Assembly (NCBI GenBank): GCA_947311845.1
Contig: CAMZMU010000027.1
Coordinates: forward strand, 24,560,461-24,624,460
Direction: 5' to 3'
Origin: Poa pratensis
Taxonomy: Eukaryota; Streptophyta; Magnoliopsida; Poales; Poaceae
Length of the DNA stretch: 64,000 nt
Under the pieces are notes generated by a model. That model saw only the letters and a program-made list of their open reading frames with translations, was not told the origin of the DNA and ran no database searches. Below, piece after piece: positions 35,981 through 47,309 of this stretch (positions are counted from its first letter, which is position 1; each line of letters starts with the position of its first letter). Position numbers and translations under genes: made by a program.

Positions 35981-37408
35981 AGAATGATACAGATCCTCTA
36001 GTAAAGTATACATGATTATTTAAGTGATTAAGTTTTCTATGAATGAAGTTAAGAGTATTAGGCATCAGGTCTATAATTTGTATAGATCAAAAGGGGCTTA
36101 ATAACATTAGGTCGGAATATTTTCCTACGTTAAAATTCTGAAGTGTTTCAGAATAGAACAAGCGAAAAAAAGGTTCTTACTTGTATGACTAGGTAAAATA
36201 TTATGTTTATCTTGGCATTTCAGCGATAGCTAATGAAAGAAAAGGATGTCAGACATTCTCTATGCCTCAGCCATAGATTCTATCATACTGAAAGCTCGAC
36301 TTGGTGTGACCCAAGTTCTTGGTTGAAGAACGGGTTCTAGAGTGATCCCTGGGTGGATCAATGAATAAACGTTAAGTATATCCTTAAGTGTCTAAAGAGA
36401 ACTGAGGATATGTTTTCTGGTATGGGATGAGAGTGAAAAGACAACTTGCCGCAAAAAGGTTATGATGATGCAAGTTATGACACCGACCCATACGACTAGA
36501 AATCTCATACAGGATCATTTGTTTTGAAGAAAGACAAGGTTAGCTTGCGAAGTCGCATATGAATGCACTATCTCATAATCTACATAGGTATAGAAATATA
36601 TGGCTACTTCAGATGTAGCAAGTGTGAATGGGCTGAGCAGTTTTCCCGAGCATGCGTGGTTTCCCTTAATAGATCTCTTAGACTTTTAAGGCCCATGCTG
36701 CGCAAAGTTTCGAGTCTCACTCCATCGCCAAACATATATTTCACCGTTATCATAAGATACGGGATGATGTCAAACTAGGTGACATAAAAGTGTTGCAAAG
36801 TACATACAGATCTCAATGTGGGAGATTTGTTGACTAAATTCCTTTTCCACAAGCAGTGCATAGTCGAAGCACCAGGAGGCTAGTGGTGTTAGATCAAAAT
36901 GCAAACTAGATTATTTGAGCTCTAGTGCAAGTGGGAGACGGAAGGAAATATGTCCTAGAGGAAAATAATAAATGTATTATTGTTATATTTCATATATGTT
37001 CATAATTAGTTTCGTTCCATGCTATAACTGTGTCAACCGGAAACGTTGATGCACGTGTGGTATTGTAAACAAACTAGGTCCCTAGTAACCTCTATTTAAC
37101 TAGTCCATTGAGATCAACAGATGATCAAGATTTCCTGATCATGGACATTCATGTCAATTGATAATGGAGTCATATCATTAGATGAATGATGTGATGGACA
37201 CACACCCAATGTGTGTATCGCAATGTGATCTAGTCACAATATTCAGCATTGCGATAACATGAAAACATAGTACCAGATCCTTCGACCCTGAGATCGTATT
37301 TAATCACTATCTCTGGAGGCTGTCTTGATTGCATCAAACTTCGCACCTTAAACAAGGTGATAATAAAGGTGTCCCTCTCAGGCATCCGAAGGAATAGGTT
37401 GAGGCGTA

Positions 37409-39125
37409 TGATACCCGATGAGCAAGTCTTGATGCCTGCACAAATAAACGGGATTAGGTTGAGACTCCAAGTGCAGAGTGTATAGTAAGTGGAAGACAGT
37501 TTTCCCCACGAGGGGTGACTCGAGGGTTTAATATCGAACTCTCGGGGAATCTGAAGTGGTAGATTTATCTTCTTATCCTTCTTTTGGTTACCTACAAAAC
37601 AAGGTTAGATGTTTTGGTCCTCAACCTCACCTGTGGTTGTCAAGCACAAGGTGTAAGAATGATATCAGGATAGTTATGCAATGCAAACAAGAAATAAATA
37701 TGCAATGATGGTGGATGCAATGATAAATGATATTTTTGGGTTTTTGAATGATGTATGCAAGATGAAAAGTATTTTTGTATTTTCGGATTTAATGATGGCT
37801 GAAAATAGAAAAGTGGTATATGGTGTTGGAAAGGTGTTTCTTATGATTAAAAATGGACTGGGGTTCATGGTTTCACAAATGCACTCTCTCTTTATAAAGT
37901 GGTAGACAATGGAACACACACAGTTAACATATGAGATTGCAACACAGGGTTTGATAACAAGTTACTTAGATATATGGGCATCACGTCCTAACATAGAGAT
38001 CTTTTGGTTATTAACCTCTCTTATACTCCACCAAGATGCGAACTAAATCATAACACCTCAGTAATTAAGATAACTCAGAGTATAGCATTAAGTATCATGA
38101 CATGAAGTGAAAATAAGAACATGCTAGATCTAGTCATGGAGTAGTGGCAATGGTCACGCCCACATCCCCGGTAGCATGGTATTTTAGTTTATCCCTAGTG
38201 AGGTAACAAAGTAAGGTAAAGATACCAAAGTGGATCGCAGAACTTTCTCTCACGTTCACTGCACTAGCCACCCCCCGTTACTCCAACTAATGCACACGTT
38301 CCCCCACACACGCTCTCATAAACATGCTTGATCAAAACAAGTAGACAAGAACGGGGTACATAATATGCATCTATACTCATAACTGAAACAAACATTGCAA
38401 TCTCAAACATATATTAACTCATAAAGATCCACCACAAAGGTATTACAACGGTGACCGTAATCATGTTCAGCAGCTCATACGGTGCTAATTAGTGAAGCTC
38501 AAGAGAGGAGAGATACATAAGTTACTTCCACAAACCCATAGTCCAGAGGTGGACTACTCCCTCTTCATCATGGAGACGGTGGAGAAGTCGATGGAGAAGA
38601 TGGAGACCACGCCGGCAGCGCCCCGCCGGAGTTTTCCCCCTCCAATCTGCAGCTCCTGATCTCCGTTTCGGTGTTTCTGTGTTTGTGCGGCGCTCCTTCC
38701 AGAGAACGTCGGGGGACCTTTTTTATAGGCGTTTTTAGGTCAAGACGAAGGCGGTGGAGCGAAGATCGACGGCAACGGAGCCACGAGGCCCAAACGGGTG
38801 GGTCCCACGCGGCCTGTACTGGCCGCGTGGGCCACCGTTTGGCCCTCGGGCCTCCGTTTGCTTGCTTCCTTTTTCGTAGTCCTTCTTCCTTCCAAATATT
38901 GACGCCCGTAAATTTCCAGGTGATTTCGTTGACGTTTGGGTCCCTGAAACATTAAAATACAAAACTAGGGTTTTCTGCCTGTGCAGGGTTAATTCCAAAA
39001 AATAGGAAAATATGAATATTCCCAAAATCATGATAAAACATTGATATAACCCTTATATGATGCAAATATGATTGGAATATAAGCAATTAAAGTGCAAAGT
39101 TCATGTATGCATTTTACATGCATCA
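37409..39125 (-). repeat. 3' LTR of the Athila-like element
   Basis: Minus-strand termini are TGATGCATGTAAAATGC and GCTCATCGGGTATCA. The adjacent internal bases (AAGCTTGGGGATG on the minus strand, 39126-39138) form the polypurine tract. Confidence 0.92.
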
Positions 39126-41371
39126 ACATCCCCAAGCTTAATCCATGCTCGTCCTCGAGTATGAAGATGATAAAACTAACATGGACTTTGCAATTTAATA
39201 CTTAACAATGGATATCAAAGATGATTACTATTGCTACATATAGTCAAATGATTCATTCTTCAAAGGAGTAGCAATATGCAAATAGTTTATGAAGTGATAT
39301 CAAGTATTCAAGACAAGGATGTTCATTGATAGTTCACAAAGTGTAACATAGTAGCAAGTAATATGGAACACATGTATGCATAATGATAAGTAGAACATCC
39401 TACAATGGTCATAGAGTGTAGATGAAAATCTGAATATGATAGGTGTACACTTTGGAAAGATGTATATGTGAGTAGAGGTAAAGCATGCATAAGTTTCATC
39501 CAACTTCCAAACTCTTCTACTTAAGTTAATGATTGCAATAAGGTATTCATTGGTGTCAAGCTCTCATTGCCCCTATCATAGCATCTTGAATGATTAAGGT
39601 TAAAGTGAAAGCAAATATGAGTAGTGTGCTTGATAAAGAATGGGTTGAATGTCTCATGCCCCTTGAATACAAGTACTTACACCATGTGTTACTCAACTTG
39701 GGAAACAAAGCAAGTTCAATTAAATATCATTGTAAGCATAATAGTATCATCAAGAGCGTCAACTGGGGTACCTCTTGTCCCAAGATATGGAACAAGCCCA
39801 TATCAAAATGACAAGACAAACAAACAAAATGAACAATCTCAACACCCTTTTTATTTACCATTTGGAATAGTTTTTTATTGCAAGGTGTATCACAGAAGGT
39901 TCACCATAGTATGTAAGTAAATTTCCACCATGAATGATGCATGGCTTAGATTAGCGGCCCAGGCGTCTCTCTAACCATTTACACAAACTCATTTAAACTC
40001 ACTCTATTTCCACATTTATTTCAACATGATAAGCATCCATAGACAAAAGCACATGATATCAACTAAATGAGATGAAGAGCATGTTGAAAGCTTGCCATGT
40101 GACAGCACATATGGGCTAACTTCCAACCCAAAACATTCATCAAGCCACAAACATCATAATCTTAATCACAATGGGTCAAGTTTTATTATGCAAATAAAAG
40201 AACATTGTGCATCAAGTTCGTGAGAGCTATATAACCAATTTTTTCCATTGCAATCAATAACATAAACATTTTCATTCAGAGGTAAGATAACACAAACAAC
40301 ATGTTAAACATACTCGGAATAGCATAAAGCCAATAGGTAGATATGGTGGACTCACTGGAATAACTTTGGTTGAAGGTGTTGGAAACAAGTTTTTGCTTGT
40401 TGGAGTTTTTGGGCTAGCAAAAGGGAGAAAGTTGACCATCTAGATGCATGCATGAGTGTCCATAGAACTAACTAATCCATGTTAAACCAAGTAAATAACA
40501 ATCAGCACCAAAACATGAATAAGTGATAGCTCTACAAAAAGAATTTGCAAACTATTACTCATAAACAAGCTCATGAATCATGCAACTATATGTATCATTA
40601 AAAATCAAGTCAAACATCCCTTTTCCCAATCTTATAAAAGCATCCAACATATTTCAACCCATATTTCCAGTAGCTCTCTCATATATAATTGATAGTGTGG
40701 TGGTCTCTCAAGACTCAAACAAAAACAAAAACGACGCTCCAAGTTTATGCGATAAAGTGTTTCGATCGAAAAACAGAAGTTGGACGTGTGCAAACCGAGA
40801 GTGTGTAGGTCCAGCGGGTTGTCTTCACATCCCCAAGCTTATGGTCTTCACCATCCTTGGATAGCTCTTGGTGCATCTCCTCCAATCCCTGTGAAAAAAC
40901 TTCAAAACACCGTTTCTCCCATCTCTTTTCTGTGGGGTGCATTAATAGTGATAAACAAATAGGTTCCTTGCTGCATATAATCCTTGAACAAAAATTCATA
41001 TGACATGTCCAGAAAGTGTATATAATGTTGTATGCCTACTCATAAACTCAATTGGATCAAAAAGATTCAACTTAAAAGCTCAAAGCATGCATCAAACAAA
41101 ATGGGACAGAATCTGTCCAGAAAAACAGCAGCAGCAAAACGTATTTTTCTACCCTACCAAACTTTCTCGAAAAATTCCGAAAAAATTCATGCATACAGAG
41201 GATGAAAAGTTGCAACTACAGTTCAAATATGAGCTCATTCGGAGTTACAGAATAAGAATTAAAAATCATACCGTGCACTGATTCGTGCAGGAATAAAATC
41301 TCCGAACGCTATAAGCAACTTTTTCAAACCAAAAAGGGTAAAACTTGGCACTTTATTAAAAACTCCAGAAC
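39126..41371. other. Non-coding spacer of the Athila-like element
   Basis: About 2.2 kb of A/T-rich sequence lies where pol would normally be. All open frames are short (under 100 codons) and none resembles RT, RNase H or integrase. Confidence 0.7.
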
Positions 41372-42172
41372 CTAACTAGACACAAAATCTCTTGTTACAG
41401 CAAGAGGACACAAAGAAAAATCACACAAAAAATAACCGGGTTGCCTCCCGCAAAGCGCTTTCTTTATAGCCATATAGCTAGGCTTCTTACTTGTTGTTTT
41501 ATTGTGACGAAGCTCATGAGGGAGCTTGAACTTTGGTGGTTCCCTCTTCCTTGGAAAGTGTTCCATGCACTTCTTGTGTGGAAACTGAAACTTTACATTC
41601 CCTTCCTTTGAATCAATGATAGCACCTGTGGTACGAAGAAAAGGTCTTCCAAGAATAATAGGACTAGAGGTTTTATTCCCCATATCCATGATTAGAAAAT
41701 CCACAGGCACAAAAGTCATATGTAACTCTACCATAACATCACTTACTTTTCCCAAAGCATGTTTAATAGAGTCATCAGCAAGTGCTAGTTCAATAGAGCA
41801 TTTTTCAAGATTTTTCAATTCAAGCACTTCATATAGTTCTTTAGATAAAACAGAGACACTAGATCCTAGATCAAGTATGGCATGGTGTGTCTCTTTTCCA
41901 ATAGTTACTAGTACCTTAGGTATCCACATATCCCCAAGCTTAGGTGGTATCATAGCCTCTTGGTTGTACCTAGCAATCTTTTCTTTCAAGACATGATTAG
42001 CAATATAAGAACCAAAACCTGCTTGGTTAGTGTTGATGGAAGGATCACTTGCAAATTTTTGTAAGATAGATATTAATTCATGCAAGCTACAATTTTCTAA
42101 GTCAAGCAAAGGATCCTTGACTTCATTAAGCATTTTAACTTCCTCAACTTTCTTTTCCAACTCAATCAGCAT
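41372..42172 (-). CDS. Gag C-terminal and aspartic protease ORF of the Athila-like element
   Basis: This intact 266-codon frame starts with a Lys/Glu-rich stretch. A retropepsin-like domain follows: active site HAILDLGSSVSVL (around residues 98-110), then VPVDFLIMDM and IILGRPFLRTTGAIID (around 160-185), the second hallmark of the fold. It ends in a basic tail. It overlaps the end of the gag ORF by a few bases in another frame, pointing to an internal deletion in gag. Protease would process Gag; without pol the element is non-autonomous. Confidence 0.82.
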   Translation of the reverse strand: MLIELEKKVEEVKMLNEVKDPLLDLENCSLHELISILQKFASDPSINTNQAGFGSYIANHVLKEKIARYNQEAMIPPKLGDMWIPKVLVTIGKETHHAILDLGSSVSVLSKELYEVLELKNLEKCSIELALADDSIKHALGKVSDVMVELHMTFVPVDFLIMDMGNKTSSPIILGRPFLRTTGAIIDSKEGNVKFQFPHKKCMEHFPRKREPPKFKLPHELRHNKTTSKKPSYMAIKKALCGRQPGYFLCDFSLCPLAVTRDFVSS

Positions 42173-42540
42173 AAGAGATTCATATGTTCAGTTTCTTTAG
42201 CTTCTTTTAGATCATCCCAAGAATTAATACTACCAGATGGCAAGGAATGCAACCACTCTTTAGCTTTTCCTCTAAGTGAAAAAGGAAATAACTTCAGTTT
42301 TAGAATATCACTTTCCACATTTTTAAACTTTTGCATGTCACATATTTCAACAAAGTCATGAAGATGCATAGAGGCATCCTCCATAGCACTACCACCAAAT
42401 TGTTCACTAGTTATCAAGTTCAACAAACTAGGACTTACTTCATAACTCTCAGCATTTATCTTAGGTGTGGCAATAGCTCTCGTGATAAATTGATCATTAG
42501 AAGTGTTTGTGTAGTCACACAGCTTAGTTCTTTCTCCCAT
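42166..42540 (-). CDS. Truncated gag ORF of the Athila-like element
   Basis: Starting at MGERTKLCDYTNTSNDQF (ATG at 42540), the frame encodes about 124 residues. It contains a retrotransposon Gag core pattern (FVEICDMQKFKNV, LKLFPFSLRGKAKEWLHSLP, SWDDL), then stops shortly after. Normal Athila-type Gag proteins are several hundred residues, so the rest was deleted. An upstream in-frame ATG at 42687 exists, but the conserved start is the one chosen. Confidence 0.8.
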   Translation of the reverse strand: MGERTKLCDYTNTSNDQFITRAIATPKINAESYEVSPSLLNLITSEQFGGSAMEDASMHLHDFVEICDMQKFKNVESDILKLKLFPFSLRGKAKEWLHSLPSGSINSWDDLKEAKETEHMNLLC

Positions 42541-42777
42541 TTTAGCAAGTTTTTTTTGTATTTTTAAATTTTTTATGCAAAACTGAAATAAATATGATAT
42601 GATATGCAATGACACTAACAAAACAAATAAATTGCTTTGTAAGTAAAGATGGATAAGATGGTGCTCACGTAGGTGCAACCTCCCCAATCTTAGGTGTTAG
42701 CACAAGTTGGTGACGTTGACTTTGTTGTGAGATGAATACGATGATGCACACTCTTGGATAAATCTCTCAGCTACGAT

Positions 42778-42795
42778 TCCCCGGCAACGGCGCCA
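42778..42795 (-). promoter_or_regulatory. Primer-binding site of the Athila-like element
   Basis: The minus strand reads TGGCGCCGTTGCCGGGGA, the tRNA-Asp-type primer site typical of Athila-clade plant Gypsy elements. It lies 10 bp from the LTR end. Confidence 0.9.
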
Positions 42796-42805
42796 GAAAA
42801 CGTCT

Positions 42806-44530
42806 TGATACCCGATGAGCAAGTCTTGATGCCTGCACAAATAAACGGGATTAGGTTGAGACTCCAAGTGCAGAGTGTATAGTAAGCGGAAGACAGTTTT
42901 CCCCACGAGGGGTGACTCGAGGGTTTAATATCGAACTCTCGGGGAATCTGCAGTGGTAGATTTATCTTCTTATCCTTCTTTTGGTTACCTACAAAACAAG
43001 GTTAGATGTTTTGGTCCTCAACCTCACCTGTGGTTGTCAAGCACAAGGTGTAAGAATGATATCAGGATAGTTATGCAATGCAAACAAGAAATAAATATGC
43101 AATGGTGGTGGATGCAATGATAAATGATATTTTTGGGTTTTTAAATGATGTATACAAGATGAAAAATATTTTTATATTTTCGGATTTAATGATGGCTGAA
43201 AATAGAAAAGTGGTATATGGTGTTGGAAAGATGTTTCTTATGATTAAAAATGGACTGGGGTTCATGGTTTCACAAATGCACTCTCTCTTTATAAAGTGGT
43301 AGACAATGGAACACACAGTTAACATATGAGATTGCAACACAGGGTTTGGTAACAAGTTACTTAGATATATGGGCATCACGTCCTAACATAGAGATCTTTT
43401 GGTTATTAACCTCTCTTATACTCCACCAAGATGCGAACTAAATCATAACACCTCAGTAATTAAGATAACTCAGAGTATAGCATTAAGTATCATGACATGA
43501 AGTGAAAATAAGAACATGCTAGATCTAGTCATGGAGTAGTGGCAATGGTCACACCCACATCCCCGGTAGCATGGTATTTTAGTTTATCCCTAGTGAGGCA
43601 ACAAAGTAAGGTAAAGATACCAAAGTGGATCGCAGAACTTTCTCTCACGTTCACTGCACTAGCCACCCCCCGTTACTCCAACTAATGCACACGTTCCCCC
43701 ACACACGCTCTCATAAACATGCTTGATCAAAACAAGTAGACAAGAACGGGGTACATAATATGCATCTATACTCATAACTGAAACAAACATTGCAATCTCA
43801 AACATATATTAACTCATAAAGATCCACCACATAGGTATTACAACGGTGACCGTAATCATGTTCAGCAGCTCATACGGTGCTAATTAGTGAAGCTCAAGAG
43901 AGGAGAGATACATAAGTTACTTCCACAAACCCATAGTCCAGAGGTGGACTACTCCCTCTTCATCATGGAGATGGTGGAGAAGTCGATGGAGAGGATGGAG
44001 ACCACACCGGCAGCGCCCCGCCGGAGTTTTCCCCCTCCAATCTGCAGCTCCTGATCTCCATTTCGGTGTTTCTGTGTTTGTGCGGCGCTCCTTCCAGAGA
44101 ACGTCGGGGGTCCTTTTTTATAGGCGTTTTTAGGTCAAGACGAAGGCGGTGGAGCGAAGATCGACGGCAACGGAGCCACGAGGCCCGAACGGGTGGGTCC
44201 CACGCGGCCTGGTACTGTGGCCGCGTGGGCCATGCTCGTTTGGCACTCGGGTCTCCGTTTGCTTGCTTCCCTTTTGCGTAGTCCTTCTTCCTTCCAAATA
44301 TTGACGCCCGTAAATTTCCAGGTGATTTCGTTGACGTTTGGGTCCCTGAAACATTAAAATACAAAACTAGGGTTTTCTGCCTGTGCAGGGTTAATTCCAA
44401 ATAAATGGGAAAACTATGAAGTATTCCCAAAATTATGATAAAACATTGATATAACCCTTATATGATGCAAATATGATTGGAATATAAGCAATTAAAGTGC
44501 AAAGTTCATGTATGCATTTTACATGCATCA
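42806..44530 (-). repeat. 5' LTR of the Athila-like element
   Basis: This copy is 1725 bp with the same termini as the 37409-39125 copy. It differs from that copy by scattered changes, for example near 43103, 43142-43172 and 44216-44235. Confidence 0.92.
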
Positions 44531-44816
44531 GCGTATGATCAAGAGCGGGATTTGCCGATCCGCGTGACGAATAGATACTCTGGGCCCACTCGGTGAGATT
44601 ACATCAATGAGCTTGCAAGCATGTGACTAGGTCACGAGGATGTAATATCACGGGAACGAGTAAATATAGTCTTGTCGGTAACGAGAACGAATTAGGTATT
44701 GGATACCGGAGATCAAATCTCGGACAAACTAAGTATCGCCAGGCAAAGTGATTGGGACTCGACGTTTAAGGTTCAAGCGACAAAGATATTCGTGGACGCA
44801 CATGTGCCATCATGGG

Positions 44817-45489
44817 TGTCACGCCCCGAGAGCCGACCCGGGAGAATGAGAGCCGCCGCGCGCCTATAGACCCGAAAGTCTATACACGCGCAAGGCTAGA
44901 AAAGCAGGATAAACCAAAATTAGTTGCTAAGCAAATTAGCACAAACAAAAATAATTAGAAGCCACAATTTACTTTACTCAAATTAAATGATAACTCAAAA
45001 ATTCAGGTTATCACATCCTCCCCACCTTATAAGAATTTCGTCCCCGAAATTCCTCACAAAAACAACCAAACACATTTAAACTAACAAGCAAGATTTAATC
45101 TAATCCAAAAGAATTTTGCCATGTAATCGAGCAACAATTTAACAAACATATCTAAATGTCAGACCAAGAAAAACACGCACCAAAAGTTAGTACAAGAAAA
45201 CACGCACCAAAAGTTAGTCGCACAACTAAACTAACATTCTACCCAAAAATTTCCCGCGATCCTAAACATGAGCTCTGATACCACTTTAACTGTCACACCC
45301 CGAGACCCGGCCCGGGAGAATGACATCCGCCGCGCGCCTATAGACCCTAAAGTCTATACACGCTCAAGGCTAGAAAAGCAGGATAAACCAAAATTAGTTG
45401 CTAAGCAAATTAGCACAAACAAAAATATTTAGAAGCCACAATTTACTTTACTCAAATTAAATGATAACTCGAAAATTCGGGTTATCACA
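44817..45489 (-). mobile_element. TRIM-like miniature LTR retrotransposon in the Copia LTR
   Basis: The element is 673 bp with two 199-bp direct repeats (44817-45015 and 45291-45489) ending in TG...CA, flanked by perfect ATGGG duplications (44812-44816, 45490-45494). On the minus strand a TGGTATCAGAGCT primer site (45271-45283) lies 7 bp from the right repeat. A purine tract AAGGTGGGGAGGA (45016-45028) abuts the left repeat. The internal part is only 275 bp, without coding capacity. These are the defining features of terminal-repeat retrotransposons in miniature. Confidence 0.92.
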
Positions 45490-46576
45490 ATGGGTTTCCA
45501 GATCCTGCTGTTAGTCATTGATCGGAGACGGGTCTCGATCATGTCTGGAGTGATCCCGAACCATAGGGTGACACACTTAAGGGTAGGCGACGTTTAAATT
45601 AGATTGGACACCAAAGAGAAAATAGAGAAGAGCACCGGAATCATTCCGGGACATATCCGATGAAGTTCGAAGGGCAACAAAAGTTGTTTCGGAGGTCAAA
45701 TAAATTAAATAATATGCATTTAATATTAATTAATACAATTAATGATTAAATATATTTTATTTTGATTTAATGCAAATTTAAAATGGCAGCCCACCTAAAT
45801 GGCCTTGACCAAAGGGAAAAGGTGGAAAAGGCTCATGGGGGGAAGTTCCCCCCTTTGGGGAGGCGCACCAAGGAGGCTGGCCGGGTGGGCCACATGGGGC
45901 CCACCTACTCCGGCGCACCACTTGGTGGTGCGGCTGGTGTGGGAATAGTCCCACACCGCCAAGCCACCAAGCAAGGCAGCCTCCCTCTACCTATATATTG
46001 GGGTGCCCCTTGCCTTGAAAATTACCCAGAAATTATCTCTATCTCATCCGTTTAGACGTGACTCCGCAATTGGAGCTGCACACGGGTTGAGGTTTTCTCC
46101 ACCATACGCACTTCGCCGTGCTATCGGTTCTTCGGTCCAAGTCTTCTGCTTCCGCTGCTTTGCTAGACCAGAGCCCGAGAGTCGTCGTCTACACCGTACG
46201 TGTGTAGAGCTACAAGGTGCAACACTTGGGGCACTTGTCGCGAGGATCATCGTGACCTTGAGGTCGGCGCTGCCATTGTCTTCATCACGCGTCGTCATCG
46301 AAACAGATCCTTTTTGATCGTCGACGCGTATGGTCTATAAGGGTATGTACACCGTTCCCTCCGTTACTTTATATCTGCATAGTAATAGATTCTGGCTATT
46401 TAGGTTATCGTTGTTAGGAATTTTTTTGTTTTCTGCACACGATCCCCTTCATAAAATTGTTAACAAATATGATAGTTGCAAAACGCTACACTATTTTATT
46501 TTAAGAAGTTCAACATGCAATGTATTTTATTTTAACTTGTTTCTTTAAGTAACGTGGTAGGGGAAACCCTACAACA

Positions 46577-46690
46577 TTTTTTTTAATAATAAGAATCCAA
46601 ATTTGCGCTTGTGAGGAATTGAAGTTGGGTGGCGGGGTTGTACGTCCACTTTCTTAACCGACTGAGCTGGACCCACTTTTCTTATTTTGT
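46577..46690 (-). mobile_element. Short SINE-like fragment
   Basis: On the minus strand a tRNA-like A box (CAGCTCAGTCGGTTAAG) is followed by a degenerate B box (ACTTCAATTCCT) and an A-rich tail. The acceptor stem does not pair, so this is a tRNA-derived SINE relic, not a tRNA gene. Confidence 0.45.
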
Positions 46691-46924
46691 TCGAATTATC
46701 CGTGTCATGGTTTCCAGTATTGTCGTATTTAAAGTATACTTACGAATCTTCACTTTACGCTATTTATTCTATACATTTCATTCGTCATGAAAATTCATGT
46801 GACTTCACATAAAGCATAAACATGCACACTGCACACACTCAGTCACACAACACCTTAACTATTCAGACGCGATAGCAAAGAAGAGAGGGGAAAGTGCATA
46901 TTTGTAGGTTTTAGCGGAAAGGTC

Positions 46925-47309
46925 TTTTGGGGGACGAGCTCCAGGGAGCCCTTTTTTGAAATAAAATAAAATCGATATTTAGCGTGTCGAAAAATTCTAA
47001 AAAAAATTAGACGTTGACAATGACATATACGACGTGTCTGTAAATTTTTAATCCGTAACATTTTGTATTTCGTTCTACACAAAATTGACAATACCTCACA
47101 AATCTGAAAAAAATCGAATCACATCTCAGATCCAAAATTTTGTTATTTTGCACAGACCAAAATACAGAATATTTCGTATTGGTATTTTGCACAATGGTAA
47201 ACATAATCATATTCTACTTCTAGATTTTTTTGCAGATCTTTTTGAAACTTAAAAATATCTTTTTTCTTTTTGCAAAAAAAAAAGATCCGTGGAGCTCGTC
47301 CTCCAAATC
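46925..47309. mobile_element. Foldback element, second copy of the family at 24614
   Basis: The ends read TTTTGGGGGACGAGCTCCAG and, inverted, ATTTGGAGGACGAGCTCCAC. The arms remain similar well into the element (stretches rich in AAAAATTCTAAAAAAA and TTTTGTATTTCG). The layout of A/T-rich arms and GC-rich tips resembles the element in TPR intron 9, although overall identity is low. Confidence 0.6.

Larger units (their letters stand above)
30551..36939 (+). pseudogene. Degenerate Copia gag-pol internal region
   Basis: No long frame survives, but Copia landmarks can be read in order on the plus strand. Integrase traces are LLRIMHIDVCGSMKYF (about 34406-34455) and RRNHTLLDSVWS (about 34733-34768). 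The RT catalytic box is decayed to LILYVNDI (about 35857-35882). A later RT block is KYILKCLKRTEDM (about 36376-36414), then the C-terminus before the LTR. Integrase before RT confirms Copia order. A solo LTR interrupts the gag-side part at 31454-33052. Confidence 0.75.
37409..44530 (-). mobile_element. Athila-like Gypsy element lacking pol, nested in the Copia LTR
   Basis: The element is 7122 bp, flanked by perfect GCGTA duplications (37404-37408, 44531-44535). Its two LTRs (1717 and 1725 bp) are very similar, differing by scattered substitutions and small indels, so insertion is recent. On the minus strand the order is LTR, tRNA-Asp-type primer site, gag-protease, about 2.2 kb without coding capacity, PPT, LTR. 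RT, RNase H and integrase are absent, so it could move only with proteins supplied in trans. Confidence 0.92.
28843..46451 (+). mobile_element. Angela/BARE-like Ty1/Copia retrotransposon, nested and decayed
   Basis: LTR (28843-30536), primer site (30538-30550), internal region, and a right LTR starting at 36940 and ending at 46451. The right LTR is split by two insertions. Removing those (with their duplications) leaves about 1707 bp, against 1694 bp on the left. GAAATATGCCCTAGAG near the LTR start and the tRNA-iMet primer site point to the Angela/BARE group. The internal coding region is full of stops and frameshifts, indicating an old insertion. Confidence 0.88.
36940..46451 (+). repeat. 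Right LTR of the Copia element, split by two insertions
   Basis: LTR segments are 36940-37408, 44531-44816 and 45490-46451. The joins are confirmed by comparison with the intact left LTR, in which the sequence is continuous across both insertion points. Confidence 0.88.

Noticed and set aside
46640..46690. tRNA gene on the minus strand with an A-box-like sequence
   Set aside because: The acceptor stem does not close and the B box is degenerate; a SINE relic fits better.
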